Positions 25,335-32,951 of a stretch of 64,000 nucleotides of DNA are shown piece after piece. Each line of letters begins with the position of its first letter. Position 1 is the first letter of the stretch. The position numbers were made by a program, and so were the translations under genes. This DNA is from UBA4416 sp036676295 (GTDB taxonomy: Bacteria; Bacteroidota; Bacteroidia; B-17B0; Aurantibacillaceae): assembly GCA_036676295.1 (NCBI GenBank), contig JAKFDE010000035.1, positions 62,001 to 126,000 of the forward strand, in the 5' to 3' direction. The notes beneath the pieces were generated by a model. That model saw nothing but the letters and a program-made list of their open reading frames with translations, was not told where the DNA came from and ran no database searches.

Positions 25335-25934
25335 TTAATTTTCTTTTTTGTCGGTTACAGAATATCCTGTTGAGTTAATTGCTTTTTCAATGTCTGCAAT
25401 GTTAGTTTTTGAGTTGTCAAATTCTACAATTGCGTTTCCATTTTCGTATGAAGCGTTTGAACTTATTATTCCTGTCAATTTATTTACTTCGTGATTTACG
25501 TGTTCGCCACAACTTGCACAAGTCATTCCGCTAATGGTAAATTCTACTTTTTGAATATTGGATTTGTCTACTACTATGATTTGCTTTTCTGACTTTGGAT
25601 AGAAAATGTTGGAGTAGTGTGGAAAGGCAAGCATAACGATTGCAAATGCTGTTACAATTCCTAAAAACTTTTTTGATTGAATGAATTTAGGTTTTACTTC
25701 TGTTTCACAGTTACAGTTAATTTGTTTTTTTGGTTTCAACTTTTGATACCAAGCAAAACCAAGAACCAAAATTGTCAAACCGATAAAATACGGTCGGAAA
25801 GGTTCAAGCCAAGAAAAAGTTGAAGCAAGTCCGCTTGTCCCTGCAATGAGAGCCAAGACTGGTGTAATGCAACACAATGAAGCGGCAATTGCTGTCAAAA
25901 GCCCTGCTCCAATTAGTTTGTTGTCTGTTTTCAT
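25335..25934 (-). CDS. Mercuric transport protein MerTP (MerT fused to MerP/HMA domain)
   Basis: 199 residues. The N-terminal membrane part has the Cys21-Cys22 pair in the first helix, as in MerT, and a cytoplasmic-loop CNC (74-76). The C-terminal part is a metal-binding HMA domain with GMTCASCGEH (Cys139, Cys142). MerT carries Hg(II) inward and MerP binds it. No merA reductase is seen here, so complete detoxification would need a reductase elsewhere. Its start overlaps the ArsR-type gene by four bases. Confidence 0.85.
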   Translation of the reverse strand: MKTDNKLIGAGLLTAIAASLCCITPVLALIAGTSGLASTFSWLEPFRPYFIGLTILVLGFAWYQKLKPKKQINCNCETEVKPKFIQSKKFLGIVTAFAIVMLAFPHYSNIFYPKSEKQIIVVDKSNIQKVEFTISGMTCASCGEHVNHEVNKLTGIISSNASYENGNAIVEFDNSKTNIADIEKAINSTGYSVTDKKEN

Positions 25935-26305
25935 ATTGTTTCTAATATTTTATTCTCGTCAAGTATTTTGAAAAACGGTCTCAGCATTTTTTCATACTCT
26001 TTTGTCAATGAGTAAAAAATGGTTTGAGCTTCTCTTTCTGTTTCAATTAGTTTTCTGTCTTTTAGTTTTCGCAAGTGTTGTGAAACTGCTGAAATTGTCA
26101 TTCCAAGAATGTCGCTTATATCACAGACACAAAGTCGTTTTTCTTCATAGAGCAGAAACAGAATTTTGAGTCTTACGTTGTTTCCCGCTAATTCAAGTCC
26201 GTTCGATAAATAGTCAAACGAGCCGTTGAGTTCTGAAACTCGGTCTTTACAGCGATTTATTTGTTTAATGTCTGCTTGTTGTCGTATGCAAGAATTATTG
26301 TCCAT
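25931..26305 (-). CDS. ArsR/SmtB-family metalloregulator
   Basis: 124-residue winged-helix repressor. The alpha-3 metal site is visible as RLCVCD (Cys59, Cys61), with further Cys at 6 and 19, so a thiophilic ion such as Hg(II), Cd(II) or Pb(II) is likely. The DNA helix is SAVSQHLRKL. It heads the three-gene operon and probably binds the palindrome AGCAATTGCT (26335-26344) that overlaps its own promoter. Confidence 0.87.
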   Translation of the reverse strand: MDNNSCIRQQADIKQINRCKDRVSELNGSFDYLSNGLELAGNNVRLKILFLLYEEKRLCVCDISDILGMTISAVSQHLRKLKDRKLIETEREAQTIFYSLTKEYEKMLRPFFKILDENKILETI

Positions 26306-26309
26306 TGAG

Positions 26310-26344
26310 CAAAGATAGTTAATTTGTTTATTTAAGCAATTGCT
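26310..26344 (-). promoter_or_regulatory. Promoter and putative operator of the mercury operon
   Basis: On the minus strand TATCTTTG (26310-26317) is a perfect -7 box. TTG is 19 bases upstream, inside the perfect palindrome AGCAATTGCT (26335-26344). Only four bases separate the -7 box from the ATG, so the mRNA is probably leaderless. The palindrome is a good binding site for the encoded ArsR-family repressor. Confidence 0.7.
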
Positions 26345-26359
26345 AAAATATGAAATGTC

Positions 26360-26388
26360 AAAAAGAACCCGATTTGTCTGTCGGGTTG
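26360..26388 (-). terminator. Intrinsic terminator between the recombinase and the mercury operon
   Basis: On the minus strand AACCCG (complementary to 26382-26387) pairs with CGGGTT (complementary to 26366-26371), followed by CTTTTTG. It would insulate the mercury promoter from recombinase transcription. Confidence 0.65.
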
Positions 26389-26400
26389 TGTCGTCATAGC

Positions 26401-26468
26401 CTTGCCACTAACTTACTTATACCCGCTACAAACATTCGGCAATACAACACCCATTTGAATGATTGCCG
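26401..26468 (-). other. attI-like boundary: 5' end of the cassette array next to the recombinase gene
   Basis: GCCACTAAC (26404-26412) is the reverse complement of the right core of site K (GTTAGTGGC). The next bases also repeat the K arm pattern, with GGCT beyond a two-base AA/TG mismatch, so 26412 is the outer end of the mercury cassette. Beyond it lies a hairpin, CGGCAAT (26437-26443) with ATTGCCG (26462-26468), before the end of the recombinase gene. By analogy with integrons this is where an attachment site would be. Confidence 0.55.
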
Positions 26469-26513
26469 CTACTCGATAGCGTGTTTCTAAGTGAATCAAA
26501 TGTACAGGTTTCA

Positions 26514-27647
26514 TCATAAATAATCAAATGGAGAAGTGACATTTTGAATACTTTTTGTGCTCACATGAGTATATATTTCTGTTGTTCTACTACTACTGTG
26601 TCCAAGTATTTCCTGTATATATCTTAAATCAGTTCCATTTTCCAATAAATGTGTCGCATAACTATGTCTTAACCAATGCAATGTTACCTGTTTAGTGATC
26701 CCGCTTTTTTCGAGAGCTTGTTTTAGAACCTGTTGCAAACTTCTTTCGTCATACATTGTCCCTTTTACTTGCCCTTCAAATAAATAATTTTGTGGTTTGT
26801 ATATTGTATAATATTCGCGAAGGATTTCTATAATCTTTGAACTTAAAGGAGCAATTCTGTCTTTCCTTCCTTTTGATTGCCTGATAATAACAATACTTCG
26901 TTTATTGTCAATATCATTTGCTGTTAATCGTAATAATTCTCCGCAACGTAATCCACAACTATAAATTAAACTCAACATGGCTTTGTGTTTAATGTTTCCG
27001 TGTGCATTTAAAATTCGTTTCACTTCCTCCTTGCTTAATACATTAGGTAGAAGTTTAGGATTTTTTGGTCGATGTATCAATTCCGGCTGTAAGCTTTTAT
27101 TTTCAATACTTCTAAAAAATAATTTCACCGCATTTACAATTTGATTTTGGAAAGAAGCTGAGAATTTATTTTTAATAATGTATTCATTATTAAAATGTAT
27201 GAGGTCATCATTGCAAATCTCACTAATAGGTTTATCTGAAAAATAACGTAAAAATGTTTGCATGGAATCTGTATATGTGCCAATAGTACTTTCGCTATAC
27301 CTTCTGCTTCGCATCCAATATTTAAAATGATTTATTTTTTCTCTCGCCTCACTCTTTAAATGAGGAAGAACATCTGCTGGTTTCTTTATATCAATTGGTT
27401 TTGGATGCTCAACATCATCCAGGGTGTTTACGAGTTTTAGCTGTATTCCATTAGCAACAAAAGTTCTTTGTACCAGGTTCATAACATCGGCATGATAGCC
27501 TAAATACCAGCTTTTATGTGTATGACTCCATTTTATTCCGGCTAGTGTCTTTGCCAGTTCAATGGTTTTTATATTATATTCAAATTTCATGAACAGCTTC
27601 ATACGATTGTTATGAATGGCATGTTCTAATAATATTGTATTTACCAT
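26514..27647 (-). CDS. Tyrosine recombinase, candidate cassette integrase
   Basis: Site-specific recombinase of 377 residues from the ATG at 27647 (an upstream start would add 17 residues). Numbering from the longer start, the catalytic set is complete: Arg251, Lys276, His341, Arg344, His367 and Tyr376. A SAM-like core-binding domain is at about 118-205. Residues about 37-90 carry a small extra N-terminal domain (WSHTHKSWYLGY) that I associate with recombinases of this phylum. The roughly 20-residue insert that defines IntI is missing. It ends about 100 bp from the first cassette boundary and is transcribed in the same direction as the cassettes. Confidence 0.88.
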   Translation of the reverse strand: MVNTILLEHAIHNNRMKLFMKFEYNIKTIELAKTLAGIKWSHTHKSWYLGYHADVMNLVQRTFVANGIQLKLVNTLDDVEHPKPIDIKKPADVLPHLKSEAREKINHFKYWMRSRRYSESTIGTYTDSMQTFLRYFSDKPISEICNDDLIHFNNEYIIKNKFSASFQNQIVNAVKLFFRSIENKSLQPELIHRPKNPKLLPNVLSKEEVKRILNAHGNIKHKAMLSLIYSCGLRCGELLRLTANDIDNKRSIVIIRQSKGRKDRIAPLSSKIIEILREYYTIYKPQNYLFEGQVKGTMYDERSLQQVLKQALEKSGITKQVTLHWLRHSYATHLLENGTDLRYIQEILGHSSSRTTEIYTHVSTKSIQNVTSPFDYL

Positions 27648-27724
27648 ACAATAAAAATATTTCAAATTATAGCAAAGTGTTGCCATAATTTGTAGCATTT
27701 TATAAAACGATAAAATAAAAACGA

Positions 27725-29506
27725 TTAAACCTTAATTCCAATGATAAGAATATCATCAACTTGTTCAAGGTTACCGCGCCATTCTTCAATGGTTTGGTTT
27801 AAGGATACTTTTTGTTTGTCAATTGGGAGTTTGCTTACTTCTACTAATAAGCTGCGGAAGTTGCCGGCCATAAATTTCTTTCCTCTTGGTCCACCAAACT
27901 GATCGGCATAACCATCCGAGAAAATATAAATGCTATCGCCTTTTTGTAATTGTATGTGGTTGTTGGTAAAGTTTTGTTTCTCACCAATAAACATTCCCAC
28001 CGGAAATTTATCGGCCTTGTATTGTATCAATTCATTATCTCTGATAATATACAATGGATTAAAGGCTCCTGAGAATTGCAACTCTAAGGTGTTATAGTTC
28101 AAGGCACACAAGGTCATGTCCATACCATCTTTGGTTTGTCTGTCTGTGGAGTTAGTGTGCAAGGTATTAGCCACACCATCATTCATCTTATCCATAATAA
28201 TGGATGGTTGTATGCTATCAGTATTTTTTAAAATATCTTTTAGTAAGTTGTGGCCCACAATACTCATAAAGGCACCCGGTACACCATGGCCCGTACAATC
28301 AACGGCTGCAAAATAACACCAGTCTCCTTTTTTATCTATCCAGTAAAAATCACCACTTACAATATCTTTAGGTTTGTATAGTACAAACGATTCAGGTAAA
28401 ATGGTTTTAACTAAACTGTTTGGCGGCAAAATCGCTTCCTGTATTCTCTTGGCGTAGTGTATGCTGTCTGTTACTTGTTTAAATAGTATTTCAAGTTCTT
28501 TGGTTTTTAATTCAATTTCCTCTTTTTGTTTTACAACTTCTTCAGTACGCTCAATTACTTTTTGTTCCAAAACCCGTTCGTTCTCCGCTAAGCCGTCACG
28601 CATTTTTAATAACGCGTGGCCCAAGGTATCGTCTTTACTTAATGGTTTATAATAAGCATCAAAATTTCCTATTCCGGTTTGTTTGGCAAACTCGGTGGTA
28701 CTTTCCATCGATTCTACTAAACTGTTCAGGGCAATACCCATTTCGCCAATTTCATCGGTTCGGTAGCTAATGCGTTCTTTAGGCAAAATACCAAGGCCCA
28801 TCGATAGCAACATTTTTTTAAGTAGTTGAATGGGTTTGGTAATAGAGTTGGTTGTAAAAATGGCAATTAAAATTCCTCCAACAATTAAACCTATGCCCAA
28901 TAGTTTTACAAAGCGTTCTAAAAAACTGAAAGAACTAAACATTTGATCGGTAATAGTTTCAGCATTGATCTGCTTTTGTTTGATCAGATCGTTTAACTGT
29001 GTGTACAAAATTTTGATCTTATCTTCCGTGTCTTCATATGCAAACTGAACCACAAAGGTTACGTTAGCATCTTTATAAGATTCCCAGGTAGATAGGGCAG
29101 ACATGATGTCTGATTTATATTGATTAAATAACTGATCAGAAAATTTGATGATGGTTTTGTATTTTTCTTTTTCTTCTTCGGTCCAGTCTTTAGATAAGTT
29201 ATCCAGTTTTATTTTAATGGCCGGATATTCTTTATCAATTAATTCTCTTAATTCATTTTTGGCAGGGGCATCATCGGTAGATTGTACATAATACCATTTG
29301 GATATTAAGGTTTGAGATTTTTGTAAAATAAAGTTGAATTGTTTTAATGCAGAAACAGAAGGTGTTACCTGGCTTACTACAGACTCGGTTTGGATCTTAC
29401 TTTTGGTAACCGTAACGATGGTTAAGATAAAGGCAATCATGGTTAAGATTAGCAAAATGCCAAACCCGGTTCCTATTTTTCTACCAATCGTAAACTTAAA
29501 TGCCAT
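27725..29506 (-). CDS. Membrane SpoIIE-type serine phosphatase with sensor and HAMP
   Basis: Protein of 593 residues. A transmembrane helix near residues 9-32 and a second at about 203-223 bracket a periplasmic four-helix sensor; a HAMP-like region and a coiled coil (about 310-345) lead to a PPM/SpoIIE phosphatase. The phosphatase motifs DCTGHGVPGAFMS, DGMDMTLCAL and SDGYADQFGG carry the metal-binding Asp residues. It probably dephosphorylates an anti-sigma-antagonist-like partner. It is third in the YfiR/TPR operon. Confidence 0.86.
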   Translation of the reverse strand: MAFKFTIGRKIGTGFGILLILTMIAFILTIVTVTKSKIQTESVVSQVTPSVSALKQFNFILQKSQTLISKWYYVQSTDDAPAKNELRELIDKEYPAIKIKLDNLSKDWTEEEKEKYKTIIKFSDQLFNQYKSDIMSALSTWESYKDANVTFVVQFAYEDTEDKIKILYTQLNDLIKQKQINAETITDQMFSSFSFLERFVKLLGIGLIVGGILIAIFTTNSITKPIQLLKKMLLSMGLGILPKERISYRTDEIGEMGIALNSLVESMESTTEFAKQTGIGNFDAYYKPLSKDDTLGHALLKMRDGLAENERVLEQKVIERTEEVVKQKEEIELKTKELEILFKQVTDSIHYAKRIQEAILPPNSLVKTILPESFVLYKPKDIVSGDFYWIDKKGDWCYFAAVDCTGHGVPGAFMSIVGHNLLKDILKNTDSIQPSIIMDKMNDGVANTLHTNSTDRQTKDGMDMTLCALNYNTLELQFSGAFNPLYIIRDNELIQYKADKFPVGMFIGEKQNFTNNHIQLQKGDSIYIFSDGYADQFGGPRGKKFMAGNFRSLLVEVSKLPIDKQKVSLNQTIEEWRGNLEQVDDILIIGIKV

Positions 29507-29514
29507 ACAGCCTG

Positions 29515-30432
29515 TTATTTTTTATTTAAGGCTTCCTTTTTTTGTTTAAACTCGTTTGCTTTTTCTTCATCCAATAAAGCCGAGTAAATACCTTGTAAAC
29601 TTTCTAAGGCGGTTTCTGCATTAGGGTCTAATTCATACACCTTGATCATAAACGGTAAAGATTGTTTAAATAATTTTTTGGCATTTTCTTGTATCACATC
29701 TAACTGAGCTAAATCTACATCATAATCCATCATACGCATTAAAGTGGCGCCCTGATTATAGTATAAAATACCTAAGTTAATATTGGCTTTAATGTTTTTG
29801 CTATCCAGTTCTAATACTTTTAATAAAGCGGCTTTTGCAATATCGCCATACTTTTGGTTAAAATTGTTTTTCATATACAGGTCGGCAAACATGCTGCCCA
29901 TTGTATTGTAGTATTCAAGGTCTTTTGCTTTAAAATCAAAATCAGGACTAATAATGGCAGTGTGTTTTTTGTATAATAAATAATACACTTCAGATTTTTC
30001 GCTGTTTAACGAATCCTGTAATAAAGTTTTGCAGATCTTATAATACGAAGCAGCTCCGTTTTTAATAAAAGCCACGTTGTTTTCGCTGTACTCTCTTGAT
30101 TTATCTAAGCCATCGGATTTGATAGCACAAAGCATCGCTGTATCTAATAAATTAGTTTTAGAGGTACCGCCATTTGCTACTTGTTTATATAATTGAAGGT
30201 AAGTGAATGAGCGAATGTGCCATGAAGCAGGATCGTTAGCCGTTTCGGCATTTAAAACTACTTTATCGATTATAGGTTTTGCTTCATCGAACTTTTTCTC
30301 ATTGCAAAGACGTTGTGCTTCAAATAACATATCCTGCTGCGCATGTCCAACTAAAGACAAGAACACCAACATTAAAAACATGCTGCTTTTAATGTAATGA
30401 TATGGTTTTGAAATATTTAACACGTTATACAA
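29515..30432 (-). CDS. Secreted TPR-like protein
   Basis: Protein of 305 residues with an N-terminal signal sequence or anchor (about 15-31, ending GHAQ) and TPR-like helical pairs throughout (AALLKVLELDSKNIKANINLGILYYNQGA is typical). It lies between the YfiR-like and phosphatase genes, eight bases before the latter, and may link a periplasmic signal to the phosphatase sensor. Confidence 0.75.
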   Translation of the reverse strand: MYNVLNISKPYHYIKSSMFLMLVFLSLVGHAQQDMLFEAQRLCNEKKFDEAKPIIDKVVLNAETANDPASWHIRSFTYLQLYKQVANGGTSKTNLLDTAMLCAIKSDGLDKSREYSENNVAFIKNGAASYYKICKTLLQDSLNSEKSEVYYLLYKKHTAIISPDFDFKAKDLEYYNTMGSMFADLYMKNNFNQKYGDIAKAALLKVLELDSKNIKANINLGILYYNQGATLMRMMDYDVDLAQLDVIQENAKKLFKQSLPFMIKVYELDPNAETALESLQGIYSALLDEEKANEFKQKKEALNKK

Positions 30433-30446
30433 ATTTAAAAAATTAT

Positions 30447-30977
30447 TTAATCAACTGCAATAGCTAAATTTTTTAGTTCATCACTCGTTTTTAATCCGGC
30501 TTTTACGGCATTATTCTTACTATACTCAAATTTTTGCTTATTATCTACTACCACAAAATTGATGGCAGAACCCGATTTGGCCAAACCACTTCTTTCTGTT
30601 ACTATTAAAGCACCTTTGCCTTTATATTTTGAAGCCGCATCTTTTAACAGATCCGACGCATCACTCAATAAAAATATAATATGTGGTTTTAATGTAGGAT
30701 CAAGAGCTGTAGAGTTTTTGATCTCCATTTTTTGATTACCTACTTGTTTGGTAGACGCCATCTTATTCAATTCCTGATTAAGATTGATATTGCTGCCTAT
30801 AACTTGTATGATAAAGTTACCGGTTTTCATTTTTGCCGGCCACTCAAAATAACGGGTAAAATTGTATATAAATACCGCTTTACCTTTAGCAACCGGGTCA
30901 AAACCCTGTTGTTGCTGAAAGCTTAGACTCGAAAAAGCCAAAGCAAATAAGACAGTATATTTTACAATTAATTTCAA
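30447..30977 (-). CDS. YfiR/DUF4154-family periplasmic protein
   Basis: Protein of 176 residues with a signal peptide. The sequence KAVFIYNFTRYFEWPA at the N-terminus, the middle IIFLLSDASDLL and the end GSAINFVVVDNKQKFEYS match the YfiR-like family, a periplasmic partner of membrane signalling proteins. It is the first gene of the operon and has a good promoter (31023-31052). Confidence 0.82.
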   Translation of the reverse strand: MKLIVKYTVLFALAFSSLSFQQQQGFDPVAKGKAVFIYNFTRYFEWPAKMKTGNFIIQVIGSNINLNQELNKMASTKQVGNQKMEIKNSTALDPTLKPHIIFLLSDASDLLKDAASKYKGKGALIVTERSGLAKSGSAINFVVVDNKQKFEYSKNNAVKAGLKTSDELKNLAIAVD

Positions 30978-31022
30978 ATGTTATTTCTGTAATACAAAGT
31001 GTTTGCCAAAATGTACAACTAA

Positions 31023-31052
31023 CAAATATAATAGTTGCAAAGTGCTTTTCAA
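31023..31052 (-). promoter_or_regulatory. Promoter of the YfiR-TPR-phosphatase operon
   Basis: On the minus strand TTG (31050-31052) and TATATTTG (31023-31030) are 19 bases apart, a full match to the Bacteroidota promoter consensus. The start codon is about 46 bp downstream. Confidence 0.7.
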
Positions 31053-31124
31053 AGTAAAAAATGAGCTAATTTTAACATTTTAATGAGTCATAAAATTCAG
31101 TATATTTAAGGTTGATTTTAAAAA

Positions 31125-31715
31125 TTGCTGTATAACGAAAAATACAATCAGTATTCTGATAACGAATTGATTACAGAATATAAAAACACAAAAAACAATG
31201 TGTTTGTGGGTATTTTATATAAACGATACGGGCATTTGGTGTTGGGTCTTTCGTTAAAATATCTTAAAGATGAGGACGAAGCCAAGGATGCGGTGATGCA
31301 GATCTTCGAAAAATTGCTGGCTGATCTTTTAAAATTCCAGATCGAGTATTTTAAAAGCTGGTTATATACCTTTTCAAAAAACCATTGCTTAATGATCATC
31401 AGAACTAAGCAGTCAAAACTCAAAAAAGAGATCGATCTGCAAATTCATGCCGATTCGTTTATGGAAACGAATCATAATTTGCATCTCAATACCGAACAGG
31501 AAAAAGAACAACAATATACCTTACTTGAAAAAGCAATTAACGAACTGAATGAAGACCAACGCAAGTGCATAGATCTGTTTTATCTGAAAGAAAGATCCTA
31601 TCAGGAAATTTCAGATACAACGGGCTATACCTTAAACGAAGTGAAGAGTTTTATACAGAACGGAAAACGCAATTTGAAAATAAAATTAGAACGCAATAGT
31701 GAACAATCAGAATAA
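31125..31715 (+). CDS. ECF-type RNA polymerase sigma factor
   Basis: Sigma factor of 196 residues with region 2 (DEDEAKDAVMQIFEKLL) and region 4 (IDLFYLKERSYQEISDTTGYTLNEVKSFIQNGKRNLK). A stop codon lies just upstream in frame and the first internal ATG is too late, so translation must begin at TTG 31125 (or a nearby non-ATG codon). The next gene begins 17 bases before its stop and is probably its anti-sigma partner. Confidence 0.85.
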   Translation: MLYNEKYNQYSDNELITEYKNTKNNVFVGILYKRYGHLVLGLSLKYLKDEDEAKDAVMQIFEKLLADLLKFQIEYFKSWLYTFSKNHCLMIIRTKQSKLKKEIDLQIHADSFMETNHNLHLNTEQEKEQQYTLLEKAINELNEDQRKCIDLFYLKERSYQEISDTTGYTLNEVKSFIQNGKRNLKIKLERNSEQSE

Positions 31716-32943
31716 ACATAAACCTTTAAACCCCGATGAGTTGTTTAAATTGTTAGAAGAAAGATCTAACACTTCGGACGCTTCGTTTTCAAATCCGGAC
31801 ATGAATGATCTGGATGATTTTGAAAAAGAAGCCCTGGAAGGTTTTGCTATGCATACAACTCCGGCAAAGGCCAAAGCGTTAATGGAGGAGATCAATACAG
31901 AGATCTCAAAAAAAACTCAAGCTAAAGAAAGTTCGGGTAGAAAACATAATATCATTTGGTTTAGTGCCGCTGCTTCGTTGGTGTTTGTTATTAGTTTATC
32001 TGTTTTTCTTATTAATCAAACTCAAAAAGAACAAGAAAGTAACATTGCTTTAAACGAAATAAAAAGTGCAGACGAAATGGCACCGGCTAAAGAGTTTGAA
32101 AATAAACCTCAGGAAGCTCCCGCAGTTACTGAAACAACAAAAGAAGAAGGTAAAGAAAAACTGAAACAGGAAACTGTTGATATTACTGCAAATGCTCAGC
32201 GAACAGAACCCGACACAAAATTAGCCGAAGAAAAAGCATTGGAGTTTTCAAATACCATTTCTCAACCGGCAAAAGGAGTAAGTACAGAAAATAATACGGT
32301 TGCAACAGGCACTTCGCAAAATCAATTGGATTATAGAAAAACGGATGCCAATAATGATATGGATGGTATAACCTTGTCAGATAAAACAATGGCTGCCGGT
32401 GATACCGAAGGTAAAAAGAAAGAAGCTGACCAGTTAACAACAACTAATGGAGTGGCCGCAAACTATAATTATAATAATGAAGCAATAACAACCAAGTCTT
32501 TATCAAAAAACACCAAAGACGAAGCTTATAAAGAAAGAGCGGTACTAAAGAAAAATAAAGCGACCGAAAAATCGGCAAATGTTGCCCGGGTAGAAACGGC
32601 CGCTGCTGAAATGGAATACAGCGCTGCTACGGTTCCTGCAAGTGTAAACATGCCTAATACACAAGGTTATTTTGTTGGCGGCGAAATGTCTATCAAAGAT
32701 CAGGTGTTGACGTATTTTAAAAATAAATCCATCTCTCAAACGTTAAAAGGAACTTTTAAAGTAATGGCTACCATTGATGAAAAAGGAAAATTATCAGTGG
32801 ATACACTAAACTCGGTAAACAATGTTTGCACCGATTGTATCAAGCCTTTAAAAGAAGCCTTAAATTCTATGAACAACTGGCAACCTGCTTTGCAACAAGG
32901 AAAAGCTGTTTCTTCCAAAACCAGTTTTACGTTGACCTTTTAA
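31699..32943 (+). CDS. Membrane anti-sigma-like protein with a TonB-C-like periplasmic end
   Basis: Protein of 414 residues from GTG 31699, overlapping the sigma gene. A cytoplasmic N-terminal part with a conserved-looking LDDFEKEALEGFAM motif (about 35-48) precedes one transmembrane helix (about 84-104). A long low-complexity Thr/Glu/Lys spacer then leads to a C-terminal domain (about 325-414) ending in strands that resemble TonB-C. Coupling to the sigma gene supports an anti-sigma role; the extracytoplasmic signal is unknown. Confidence 0.72.
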   Translation: MNNQNKHKPLNPDELFKLLEERSNTSDASFSNPDMNDLDDFEKEALEGFAMHTTPAKAKALMEEINTEISKKTQAKESSGRKHNIIWFSAAASLVFVISLSVFLINQTQKEQESNIALNEIKSADEMAPAKEFENKPQEAPAVTETTKEEGKEKLKQETVDITANAQRTEPDTKLAEEKALEFSNTISQPAKGVSTENNTVATGTSQNQLDYRKTDANNDMDGITLSDKTMAAGDTEGKKKEADQLTTTNGVAANYNYNNEAITTKSLSKNTKDEAYKERAVLKKNKATEKSANVARVETAAAEMEYSAATVPASVNMPNTQGYFVGGEMSIKDQVLTYFKNKSISQTLKGTFKVMATIDEKGKLSVDTLNSVNNVCTDCIKPLKEALNSMNNWQPALQQGKAVSSKTSFTLTF

Positions 32944-32951
32944 ACGGTTAC

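Noticed and set aside
26514..27647. Classical IntI integron integrase
   Set aside because: The IntI-specific insert between the Lys and the HxxR motif is missing and there is an extra N-terminal domain.
27663..27672. Promoter of the recombinase gene
   Set aside because: TATAATTTG on the minus strand has the wrong spacing for TAnnTTTG and no TTG at 19 bases.
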